Assembly (NCBI RefSeq): GCF_036324505.1
Contig: NC_086362.1
Span: forward strand, 12,730,453 to 12,794,452
Length of the DNA: 64,000 bases
Origin: Eleginops maclovinus
Lineage: Eukaryota > Chordata > Actinopteri > Perciformes > Eleginopidae
Reading direction: 5' to 3'
Positions within the stretch are counted from its first letter, which is position 1; every line of letters starts with the position of its first letter. Below the pieces are notes generated by a model. The model did not search any database. It saw nothing but the letters and a program-made list of their open reading frames with translations, and was not told where the DNA came from. The position numbers and the translations under genes are program-made. Shown in pieces: positions 32,781-51,378 of the stretch.

Positions 32781-33944
32781 GTATTTTGTTTTTGTTTGCT
32801 TAATATTAGCACTGAGTATTGATATAGTGATGTTGGCTCATTGCTGTCAGTTGGACTGGTTTTGTGACAATGAGAAATCTACTAAGAAAATACTAAACTG
32901 GTTCTGGTGAAGGGAAAAGAGTATATCTGTACGTTGAGTTCGGTCCATGTCAAGATGTATGGTGGCGCGAGCAGTTGCAGCGGCCTGACTTTGATGTCCT
33001 GCTTGCAGGTGTGAAGGAACATCATATCCTGCATTGTTATCAACAAAAAGCAGAACCATAAACAGAACCAGCTTGAATCTGCAGCAACACTGACAATCAT
33101 CTGTGCTGTAGAGCAGCAGGACACTGTCTTGGTGTGGTGTTGAATATTTAATAAGTCTTTTCTGGGAAGCCACCGCCCGCCTACACAGCTACATCACTAG
33201 TAACCTGCATCAGGGTGTGTAGACATCCTGAGGAAGGCCTCACATGAGTTTACACAGCTCCTTTAATCCAAAACATGAAGAATGCTACTGATTCCAGCCA
33301 CTAGATATTTCTTTTCAAAATGGTTTAATGATATTATGTGTTGTATATATATTTTTTATAGACTTTTTGGTGGCTTTAGATAAACACTATATATTTTTAT
33401 AATTCACCTTTATTCAAATTTGATCCATTTCAGTGAAATAAACTCGAGCTTTTAAGGAAAAATTGATGATTTTTTCATTCCAAAGTCAAAGGGAAATTTT
33501 ATTTAGTATTGACCAAAACACAAACATTATATTAGTTTAAATATTAGCACATATTACCTACCACAGAAATGGTTAAATTAGTCAGATTTGACTTGTGAAC
33601 ACCTGCCGGGGTTTCCTACAAATGGTTTTATTGTGGCGATGCCCCACCCCGTCTGAAATAAGATGCTATAAGCTAAAGAAATGTACCAAAAGAAACGCCA
33701 GGCCTATAGGTGCTACCTCCACTTTTAAAGAAATGAAGGGTTTGCTTCCATGTGTAGCTCATGAGGTGTGTAACCAATATTAGACATGCAAATAACGAAT
33801 CGTTTGGATTTGAGTTGTGCTCCTACTTTGCTGACACTTCCTACTTCCTCTATCCTGTCATCTCTTTCCTCATCTGATTCCTCCCTCCCCCTGTTCTCCA
33901 TCACTCTTCTTTAATCACATTACTGTCTCTCCGTCTGTCTGTAG

Positions 33945-41417
<7,473 letters not shown>

Positions 41418-42614
41418 GAGCCTCGGCGGAGACATGAGAGAACGACGGGAAGGGGGGAAGGCAGAGAGAACATGCTGTTGCCATTTCCCTCCATAGCCCC
41501 CTCAGTGAAGTCTAACTTCATTAAAACATTTTCCTTTTTTTTCAGTTTCACTCCTCACACAAACACACAGGCACTGTTTATCTTTATTTGTATTATTTAT
41601 ACTATTTATTTATGTGTTATTTTTATTTCTGTGTGTCTCTGTGGAAGCTAAGAAAGGGCTATGGAGGGAAGTTGTCATCAATAAGGAGGAATATTACAAA
41701 TGTCAAAGATGTGTCATTACCTCGGGTGTGTGTGTGGGTGTGTGCGTGCATATGTATGTATGTGTGTGTGTGGCTTGAAAGCCCCCAGTTTAACTTAACA
41801 GGCCCATGACACTGCACCACTGCTGGTTTACTGTTTGTTCTGTTGATCTTCATCTTTTGTTTCTGAGGATTCCTTCTTTCCGACATATCAGGGTTTTTTT
41901 GTTTTTTGGACTCAACAACACTTTCTGTCAAGGCCTTTTTTGTTCATGACTACTATAATGACCGCTATTCCCAGTTCCTGCGTGTTCTGCTGCACTCTGT
42001 CTCGTGTATTTCTCCTGTGGTAAAGCCATAAGCTATGTGAGAAAGGTCCATGGAGCCGTGTAAACTGTTTGGTGCCTAATTTATATTTTAGAAAGCTCAC
42101 TTAAATCCGCTTGACGTTTAACAGAAATAACTCATTTCTGATATTTATGGCCCTGTGTCAGCGGTTTAAAACCATACCTGTCACTGTCTTATTTGCATAT
42201 CAGCGTAGATAAACAGGAATTGGGTAGAGGGGGTGGGCAGAGGAACTGAAAATGTCTACTGATAATGTAAAATGGGAAATGTGTTCAAATGTCCTTATCT
42301 GGTAACAGCTGCTCCCTTGAGTTAAAGTGAGGCATTTCACCATGGATCATTTTTAATAATAATATCTCTAACAACCACGGTTATTAACCATCATGAAGTT
42401 AATTCAGAATGGCAAATGAAGTGATGTGGATCAGCGGTTCTCAACTGATCAAATGTGAATGCATTTGTTGCGCCAGTTGACGTTCACATAGTATTTGAAT
42501 ATGGAAAATGTGGTTCAGCGAATTTAAATCACATTTTTTCTTCGGATATATAGTTTCCTTATTTAAAGAAGTATGCATGACTGCTATTTTTTTTAATTCA
42601 AGTTAGGATCCGAC

Positions 42615-42678
42615 ACACTCCCTGCAGTACACACTCCCTGCAGTACACACTCCCTGCAGTACACACTCCCTGCAGTAC
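42615..42678 (+). repeat. Four perfect 16-bp tandem repeats
   Basis: The unit ACACTCCCTGCAGTAC occurs four times without mismatch. Confidence 0.95.
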
Positions 42679-43292
42679 ACCCCTAGGGGTACTAGTAGCG
42701 AAAATTGAAAAACAACAATTTAGACTTTGATTTTAAATTGATTTTGAGATTTGATTTATACATATTTGCAGCTTTACTCTTAGGTTTGCTGGGAGTGAAT
42801 TAAATACTACATTTTAGATTGTAATTTGTAAGGAACATATTGTGTAAAAAATGATGAACTTTAAAGCCACTATTTAAGCATTTTAAAATGTCTAGCTTTA
42901 GCATTTTTGGGTGGTAGCATTTGGAAACAGTACCCTTGAACCAAAAAAATGTATGTAATACTGTAATAATAATCCTTTGTCACACAATCTGTACGAAAAT
43001 GATCCCTGTAGGTATATTTGAACTGCATTTTGACATTTATTACAGTGAGACGGAATCAGTTGCTTATGAATGAAGAACCTTATCTTCATAATCCCTTACA
43101 GTTGACCCTTTAAATATACGGCATAATGTGTTGAACTCTAACTGTTTTTGTGTGCGTCTTTCAATCCAAATCTGTTTGGGGGGATGTTAAAAGCAGGAGC
43201 ATGGCCGTAGCTGTGAGGTCATGTGACCTCCCTCCTTGTAAAATGTTGTTAACAGCCCTGTTCAGAAACCACTTTTGTTCAACTGCACTGAA

Positions 43293-43294
<2 letters not shown>

Positions 43295-43358
<64 letters not shown>
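43295..43358. repeat. (TG)n microsatellite
   Basis: 64 bp of TG with one TA interruption near 43325. Confidence 0.95.
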
Positions 43359-43359
<1 letters not shown>

Positions 43360-43408
43360 TCCACTTAGTGTCATGTACAGCTGTGATGTATTCCAAAAAC
43401 ATCTCACA

Positions 43409-43498
43409 CCCTCTCTGTTTGGTACAGTCCTCCCTGCTTTTTTATCCATTTGACTTTTTATCGCCCCCTCTCTGTTTGGTACAGTCCTCCCTGCTTTT
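43409..43498 (+). repeat. 33-bp direct duplication
   Basis: A 33-base segment containing 'ctgtttggtacagtcctccc' occurs at 43409-43441 and again at 43466-43498, 57 bp apart. Confidence 0.9.
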
Positions 43499-43552
43499 AA
43501 AAAAATCTGTTTTACTTTAATCTTTCTGTTTCTTTACTTCATTGGGTGTTTC

Positions 43553-43880
43553 AACCCGCTCTCCTCTCCTTCCCCATCCTCCATCTCCTCCCGCAGCTGT
43601 TCCTCTCCCACCACCACCGCCCCTGCTTTCTGCCTCTCAGTCTTCCTCCCGCTTCATCTTCATCTCTAATCAACCTCCACCCACCCTCCTGCCTCTCCCA
43701 CTCTCTTCCTTTCATCCTTCACCCTCCCCACTCGTATACTTCTCCTTCCACCCCATCAAACTTTTCTCCTCTTCATCATCTCTCTTTCCTTTCTCATCCA
43801 TCTCCTCGCTCCCCTCCCTACTCGGCCTCGTCCCGGGCCCCCTCCCCCATCTCTGTCCTCCGTCCTCCCGCTTTCTCGTT
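43553..43880 (+). repeat. Polypyrimidine block, about 330 bp
   Basis: Nearly all C and T on the + strand (CTCC/TTCC words). A purine-rich block follows at about 43970-44105. Confidence 0.8.
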
Positions 43881-44795
43881 AGTCTAATGGAGGCAGAGTA
43901 ATTCACTCAGCAGCGGGATAATGTGACAGAGCGCTTGCTCAGCCTCTGGCCTGCCAGCCAACACTGGATGGATGGATAGATGGAAAAGGGAGGTGGAAAG
44001 GTACAGAGACGAGGCAAGGAGAAAGGGACAGAGGAGGAGGAGTGGGGGGAGGGTGGATGAGGCAGAAGGAGAGGTGGAGATGTGATGGAAAGATGAAAAG
44101 ACAGTCAGAAAAATACATCATTGCATAACTCTTCTCCTTAGAAAGAACTGTGTGTGAGAGTTTCAGCTTACACAGTGTGCACTGAAGATGAATTATTAAA
44201 ATGTAATTAAAAGTTGAAGACCTAATTTATTTAATTAATAAAAAACATCCTGCTTAGATTGACCATACCCCATAATATAGCTACATCATTTCACTGTAAA
44301 TGATGTTGGAAGGTAACAACATACAATTATTTTATTACTCAAAACCATTGTCTAAAAAAATATTTCACGCACCCGACTCTTATTTTCTGTAGAATTACTT
44401 TCTGTTTTTATTGTACCAGTGACGCCTTGTCTGATTCAAATCTGCAAACAGAACATTTGAAAGTAATGGTTTAGCTGATTTTGAGCCCTGAAAGTCTTGA
44501 AACTGGATATTTTATGTGCATTAATATAAGAACTTCCATATAATATTGTGTGTACAGGTTATCATCTTGAGTATATATGTGTTATTATCAAGACGTTTTT
44601 TCTAACTTATTATCTGGTTTGCAATACACATTGATCTTGAGTGCCCAAAATTAACCTGTGCAAAACTTCCATATGTGTTGTGCACGTTATTGTTTTGTGG
44701 AAACAAGATAATCCAAATAAATTAAGAGGTCTTTCAGAACTTTGGGGGCTTTCTAAGAAAAGAAAATCAGTTATGACTTCAGCTGCCTTCTCACT

Positions 44796-44824
44796 CCCCC
44801 CCCCCCCCCCCCCCCCCCCCCCCC
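44796..44824 (-). repeat. 29-base homopolymer C run
   Basis: Uninterrupted C29 on the + strand, so G29 on the minus strand. Length in the assembly may be inaccurate. Confidence 0.9.
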
Positions 44825-45050
44825 AGTGTGTTGTGCATCATGTGTGTGTAAGTGTGTGTGTGTGATGTCACTGTACCTGTCTGTCAACCTCTTTGCCATT
44901 TTTATGTATTCACAAGGAGGGAACTGAATCAGAGCTCTGATTGGCTGAATGCTGTCCCAGCAAAGTGTCTCTGTTGGCATGTAAAGCTCCTATTTATGGA
45001 CCGGAGTATATTAGTTTAGCTTTGAAAAGAACTAAATATGAATAAAGGAT

Positions 45051-46537
45051 TGTACCTGATGTCTAAAATACCAGTGAAGAATGCATGTGTGACTGGCTGT
45101 GTGAGTGACAGCTTCTCCCATCCAATGGGAGACCCCCGCTTAAGCCCTCCTTCCCTTGCCCTCCTATCAGATCCTTGTGCATGTCCTTCCAGTATATCCT
45201 TCCAAACTTGGACTGTTATTTTCTGTAAAATTTGTACTTTTGAACAAAACTATTATCAAAGTGACTAATATATCTCTAATGTTAGGTACGTTTAATGTTA
45301 GCAATAAATATATCAGTAAAGGAATATATTTGATATTTAAATGCAGTGAAAATATAACGTGATTAAACAACAATGATGATGGATAGAGGTTGTGTTTTAA
45401 AAGCAATATTATTCTGACAAAAAATGAGTGCCATAAATCCTTTTTCTGTTTGTTTGACTTGGTTTCAGTCCTCTGCCTCATCGTTGTTTGTTCCAGTCAC
45501 TAGTACTGTACGTGTTGAAGGCTTCTGTAGCTTCCCAGTATGTCTCTGTGTATCATGAATGCTGACTTGGTTAAGCTATAGCAACAGAAATAAAGACACC
45601 GTGCTGCTTCTGTCCACACTGAGCTGTTATTGAGTCCAGCATGCACCATCAGCTGTGGGATTTTCTGAGAAAAGGGGGAAAAGAGATCAAAATGTGTGCA
45701 TAAACCCAAAATCATGGTAATTAAAGATACCATGTCAGCATTATGGGATAATTATGGGACTAGCCATGACTATTTCTATTTTTGTCATCAATTATGAACC
45801 TGTTTTGTGGACCCCAAGGGCCCACATGAAAGGAAAAAGAGAAGCTCATGTTTTCAGACAAAATATAAGAGTTTCCTTTACTCACTATGTTGGTTTCATG
45901 CTGCCACCTAGTGCATTGCTCTGTACCTACAGCAACTTCTGAATGCTTTTGTCATATTTATCCCATTTCTCTCCCCACACAAGCCTCAGATGAATCATTA
46001 AGTGTTTTTTAGTCATACGAATACGAGTCTTCGAAATTACCCAATTTCCTCTTTACTTCTATGAATGTAAATTACTGAATGAATTCCTTGGTTTATAGCC
46101 CATTATACATTTTTATGTCATATATCTTAAGCTAAAAAGCTTTTATTTTCTATCATCCACAGTTTTACATTTTCCCAGAATAGTTTTAGTCTTGTATTTA
46201 CTCATATTATTGTCAATAGAGTTAATGAATGAGTCAAGAACCCACATTTTAGACAGCAAGCCTAACTTACTAATTACCATATGTTACTTTCATGGTATAG
46301 GAAAGTTAAATTATTATTATTATTGTGATGATTACAATCATAAATGAATACTCAAATGTCTGATGTTATCAGGTATAAAATCTGGAGTTGCTCCTTCAAC
46401 AAAAAAAATATTTCTTGCTTTATTCTTCTATCATAAAAAGTGAGTAACTGTAACTCCTACTACAATGTTGTAGAGCAAAATGTACATTCCCTCCAGAAAT
46501 ATAGTACATAGTATTTCCGTAAAAGTTCTTTCTTTGA
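45051..46537. other. Intergenic, no gene seen
   Basis: AT-rich with no recognisable exon. An AATAAA at 45589-45594 could be a still more distal ache signal. Confidence 0.4.
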
Positions 46538-47015
46538 ACCAGTGTTGGAAGAAATACTCCAATCCTTTACTAATCCTTTTCTTTGAAAGGTACACATACT
46601 ATGCTTTTTTATATAATCCCTTACAAGTAAAAGTCCTGTTTTCAAAAATGTGCTTCAGTAGAAGTATGAAAGCAGCAGCATGAAAATATACTCAATGAAC
46701 AAACAGTAAAAGTATTCATTCTGCACATTGGCCTATTTCTGAGTAATATAAAGTACAGCAAGTACGAAGTGCAGCAAAATGTACTTCACGATCAAAATTA
46801 AAAACACTCGATGTCAGAGCATAAAAATATTGTAGTTTGTCGATGTGGACCAAATGTACACACTTGAAATACTGTGTAGATTAGTAGTACCGTACTGCAT
46901 TATACTAAATGAGTATAGTGTGTGTTTTCATATGTACAAAGTTACTATGAGTGTTAAAGTAGAAGTATAAAGTAGCATAAAATGGACATTTTCAAGTAAA
47001 GTACAAATATGTGAA
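46538..47015. mobile_element. Family B short element
   Basis: Left end 'cagtgttggaagaaatactc'. The interior is rich in AAGTA words ('aagtaaaagtcctgttttca', 'cagtaaaagtattcattctg'). The right end is near 'agtacaaatatgtgaaaaaa'. Confidence 0.6.
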
Positions 47016-47851
47016 AAAAGTACACACCATATGCAGCCGCTATGAGGTGGTAGAGTAACTACTGCTCTACTTTAAACTGTAAATGTGTGAAAGTTAAAAA
47101 CGATTGCAAGTCCCAACAGCTCTTAGGCAATCGCTTCATTTGGCAAGAGAAGCAATACAACACTATATAAAAAAATACACGAGTGAAGTCCTGTGTTCCA
47201 TATAAAAGTATATATAATTTATACATTTACAAGTCAATTGTATATTTATCAAGTTCAAAATATATATAGAATACACAACCAGGTGGACACCGGTGTGGCC
47301 TGCTTAATCTCGTCATGACAAGGGTCTCCGGTCCTGGGTGTGCCGCATTTACCTGCGTGCAAGAACTTGTTGGTGGGGGGGAAACAATGGCTTTATTTTG
47401 TAAATGTACTCAATCATCTGTTTCGCATGCATAATGCTACAACATATCCGCACCATACAGTATTTAACCAAGTGTTTATAGAGACCCGGAGTCGTGAAGA
47501 CCACCAACTGTCCATTCCATACATTTGAATGTGGACAGAATAATGGAAACGGGTGAAACTGGACAGCTTCACCTCCACCTCCTCCTCACTGCGTCAAGCT
47601 TACACAGCAGAGAGCCGGTCCAACCGGAAACACAGTGTGAGCGATAGAATAAAAGCATGGTGGAGAATAAAGGGCCCTTCTTTGTAATTTACAAAAATGC
47701 TGTTTTTTGTGAAGTCTTGAATACATGACAGTTTATGCATCTTGTGTCTCTTAATTTGACATGCACTCATTGTTTTTTAGTAAAATGTGTTTACCAAATG
47801 CTTTGACGTCATTTGATCATTAGAAGTAGACTAGTTTGAATCCAGTACATA
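47016..47851. other. Intergenic, no gene seen
   Basis: No recognisable exon. 47280-47340 and 47560-47640 are somewhat GC-richer than the surroundings. Confidence 0.4.
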
Positions 47852-48880
47852 CAGTGGTGGAAAGTAACGTAGTACATTTACTCAAGTACTGTACGTAAGT
47901 TCACATTTGAGGTACTTGTACTTCACCTGAATATTTAAATGAATACCTTTATTTTTCCCACATAGGGGACATTTTATATATACTTTATACTTTCAGTAAA
48001 TGCTACATTTTTTAAGTAAAGGTCGCACTTTTTACTTCACTACATTTACACTTGCGCTTCTATTGGCTAGCGCTCCAACACATTGTACGTGATAGGCTAA
48101 GGGGTGGGACATCTCTAAGCGGTTGACCAATCACAACAGATCCGGCCACCTAATGAATCAGAGCAGACTGGGCTCTGGTTTCAGACAGAGGGTGTAAAGA
48201 GGTGCTGCAGCACAGGCAGTATGAGAAAAATAAAGAGCTTTAAACATTAAAGCATGGAGACATGTCCCAGGAGAGACACTACATACTGATATGAAGCTGA
48301 AAATAAGCAGAACAGGGCCCCTTTAAGATATCCAGCCACAGTATAGACAAAGTTCTCCACAAAGTAATTAAAATTACAGATTAATTCAGTAGTTACTTTA
48401 TGCATTCAGAATTTGACAGACAATAATTAACTTTGGATTATGATTATCTGGTATACCCATAGTCATTTATAATGGGGATGCCGGGGACAATTTTGTCCAC
48501 ACCACTTTGCATTACGATAATACAAATACTGTAAGAACATGTATTGTTTGTAGGGAGCGCTTAATTCAGTAGTGTTATTTCAAAAATGAAAAAAGTGTCC
48601 CCACTACTTTTTCTAACAAAATGACGCTCATGGGTATACTGGAGATTAAACCATCAAACATTATATTTAAGTAACAAAAACCATGAGTGGGTAAACAATC
48701 AATTATTTCTTTCAATTAGTACTTGTACTATACTTTCAATACTTTCTCCTACCTAAACGTACTTAAATACTTTTAAGTATCTTTCCTCGATGCAGTACTT
48801 TTACCTTAAATAAGTATTTCTACAGGGTGGTAGTAGTACTTTTACTCAAGTACAGAATTGTTATACTTTTTCCCTCACTG
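47852..48880. mobile_element. Family B element with nested insertion
   Basis: Left terminus CAGTGGTGGAAAGTAACGTA, right terminus 'tttttccctcactg', whose reverse complement begins CAGTGAGGGAAAAA. Both ends adjoin ACTCAAGTAC words. The interior is split by a family A copy at 48047-48327. Confidence 0.65.
48047..48327 (+). mobile_element. Family A element, copy 4 (5'-truncated, nested)
   Basis: Begins at 'acacttgcgcttctattggc' and ends AACAGGGCCCCTTTAAG. Lacks the first 60-100 bp present in copies 1 and 2. It lies within a family B element. Confidence 0.75.
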
Positions 48881-49074
48881 GTTATATTGTCCAACCTTGG
48901 ACAGGGGTCAGCTAGCTCCTTTTAGATAAAGTAAGCTAAGCTAACCTTCAAACATGCTTTTATTTTGAAGGGACTGCCAGGAAGTTGAGGACTCGAATTT
49001 CCAGATGCCAACTTTTTCCTGCGTGAAATTCCTTAAGTTTGTGTCTTTTGTTAGTGTGTTTGGTCTAAGAATGA

Positions 49075-49337
49075 GTGGATTTCTGGCATGATAATAGGGG
49101 AAAAGAACTCCAAGCCGCCGGGACGCAGTGTGAGAGAGGCTGCAGACTGAGAGGGGGAGATGTGAGCCGCTCTTTCGGACTTTTTTCAGCTTCTTCTGGC
49201 TGCAGAGTGAGAGCTCCTGATGGAAGGGACGGGGAGATAACAAGGAGGAGCTGAAGGAGCTAACAGGCTGTTATGTGGCAAAACTGTCTTCTACTTCTCT
49301 GACAAAGACAACAGTTTAGCCCTGTTTATATTGTGTG
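49075..49337 (+). other. Candidate untranslated first exon of the schip1-like gene
   Basis: Locally GC-richer sequence ends in the donor GTG|GTAAGT at 49337/49338. The next fitting acceptor is at 51376, three bases before the schip1-like ATG. Two short upstream ORFs are present (49220-49240 and 49273-49302), so the exon is unlikely to encode the N-terminus. The transcription start is not located. Confidence 0.45.
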
Positions 49338-49726
49338 GTAAGTTACCTTTTAACCATTCATGTTTGGTGTGGTACATTCAAATAACTTTGAAACACGCTG
49401 GTTAGTCTAACTTTGATTTTAGGCAGAGCCGTTACCAGTGTTTAAAACCAATGAGTCCAACCCCTCATACACAGTCTGGGGTCCAACCACACCAAGACGT
49501 GTCTGTTTCACTAACTGTTTCACATTTTAATATGCATCTTTCATGTTTATGGTAGCATGCTTGAATTTAAGGTACAAATCGGCATTTTGCTACTTACAGT
49601 ATCTTCTAATGCAATTCAATACCTGTCACTACTGATAACACTACTTTTGGAGTATGCGTTTCCTTTAGGCTGTTTTTAAATGAGTTGTAAAATATTTAAA
49701 TGTTGTCTAAACACATATAGCCAGAG

Positions 49727-50075
49727 CTGGGAGAAGTACTCAAACTTATTAATTGAGTTAAAGTAGCAATACTCTATTGTAAAAATACTCTAAAGTAAAA
49801 GTCCTGTATCTAAAATGTAACTTGAGTAAAATATCAGCATCAAGTTACACTTTAAGTAGTAAAAGTACTCATTATGCCTTAAGGCCCATTTTGGAAAAAT
49901 ATATGAAATTACTTGATTATAATTAGTGCTAGAAACTTGTACTCAGATCCTTTAAAATATTCCATTACAAATAAAATCCTAAATTCTTAAGTAAAAGTAC
50001 AGAAGTGTTATCAAGACAAAATGTACTTGAAGTATAAAAAGCAAAAGTATTAATTCTGCAGTCTAAATTTGGATT
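49727..50075. mobile_element. Family B fragments
   Basis: 'gagctgggagaagtactcaa', 'aaagtaaaagtcctgtatct' and 'ttaagtaaaagtacagaagt' show family B words in two neighbouring pieces. Confidence 0.55.
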
Positions 50076-50555
50076 CAAAATGATCTTTTTGTATAGAAAT
50101 ATGCATCATTTTAAATCTGACGAGACAAGATTTATTCTGTACTGTTACTTTTAATATTCTGCATTATATGACATGAGAAATATCTTAGCAATAGCAACAA
50201 TTTTATATCAAAACGATATTTGAACACAGAAGTTTGCTCACCTTTACGATACTCCTAAAATACAACAAAGTGCTTGTTGATTAAAATAGATTAAGAAACA
50301 ATTTCCAAGATTCTTCAGTTAAACAAATGGACCTGTGCACAAAAAAGGCACCAATAAAAAAAGAAAACAACAGTTTCAAACTGAGTCACTGTTCAACTTA
50401 CTCAAATAAATCCTAAGAGCAGTCTCCTCTCTCTATGTTTCTTATTTCAAATTGACCTTGTTATGATGAGGAAAAAAGACGTTGTGCAGTCATTCTATTG
50501 TATGAAAAATGTAAGAAATCATAAAACAACCTGGATAAAAGTTAAAAAGTATATA

Positions 50556-50777
50556 CAGCTCCGGAAAAAATGAAGAGACCACTCCACATGTTTCTTAAAT
50601 CTCAATCTCTACATGTCTGGCAGCCATTCCAGTGTCTGTTGAATTCCAACACAGAGAAACATTGTCAGTAGTTTAGAGAATACAATAAAACGTAATTTAA
50701 TTCAAACTCAAACCTATAAATAATAAAACAAGAGAAAGTGATCATGCTGAAGTGCTCTCTTAATTTTTCCGGGGCTG
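50556..50777. mobile_element. Tc1-type MITE, 222 bp
   Basis: Left end CAGCTCCGGAAAAAATGAAG after a TA. The right end read in reverse is CAGCCCCGGAAAAATTAAGA. The inverted termini and size fit a non-autonomous Tc1/mariner derivative. The right flanking dinucleotide is TG, not TA, so the target duplication has decayed. Confidence 0.75.
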
Positions 50778-51378
50778 TGTGTATAAAGTGTTTTCCAATC
50801 CCACCTAATAATTAAAAACTGTAACAACACTTATATCTGTTGAGATTGGTGTTACTTTGTTTCCTTCAAAATAATGATTTTTGAATGATCCTTTGTTCAT
50901 ATAACAAGGAGACGCTTCATTACAAATCCATCTACCTGGACTGGAAATAGTTTAATAAAACAAAGAATGAGAGCGGTTTCAAAGTCTTCACACTGGCAGA
51001 AACAAAGCTGGTGGAGAAATTGTGAATGCGTATTTGTATTTTCACTTCCAGCAAATTGCTAGAAACTCCAGATTCCCAGAATATGATGAGCATTAGGGCT
51101 GGGCAATACGCATACAAACAAATCTAACTATGTGTTACAATATAGCTCTTTATCGATATTCCAACAATTCCATCGGGTTGACCTTTGTTACTTATACAAA
51201 GAAAGTGATTCTTCATAAAAAGTCAACAGTAACAAGAATAAAATGACAGCTTGGTAAAAAGCTGATGATAGAACAGCTAGAGACGTTTGTTAAATACAGA
51301 AAGATGACATCACTGTGATGTAATGCAGCCTTTAAAATCAGAAACAACAACATTGAACCTGTATATTTGTCTTTAGAG

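Larger units (their letters stand above)
19980..33944 (+). other. ache: Putative ache intron 1, no coding exon recognised
   Basis: About 14 kb with no ORF that resembles a known protein other than LINE relics. It contains two LINE reverse-transcriptase remnants, a LINE tail, a foldback element, a family A copy and a short GT array (all listed separately). The stretches 20120-21040, 21110-23600, 23815-25080, 25885-29040 and 29410-32330 otherwise hold nothing recognisable apart from pyrimidine-rich segments near 26125-26280 and 27310-27590. The latter two precede AG dinucleotides and could serve alternative 5' exons, but nothing proves it. Confidence 0.4.
41418..45050 (+). other. ache: Probable ache 3' UTR and downstream flank
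   Basis: Candidate polyadenylation signals are ATTAAA at 41520-41525, and AATAAA at 44716-44721 and 45041-45046. Which is used cannot be decided from sequence. The stretch contains a 16-bp tandem repeat, a TG array, a 33-bp direct duplication, a polypyrimidine/polypurine block and a 29-base C run, listed separately. No further coding sequence recognised. Confidence 0.4.

Noticed and set aside
43542..43901. Pro/Ser-rich ORF of 119 codons
   Set aside because: Product of the polypyrimidine block; several frames are open because C/T sequence rarely makes stop codons.
47340..47528. 62-codon ORF with ordinary composition
   Set aside because: No motif recognised and no splice or promoter context to support it.
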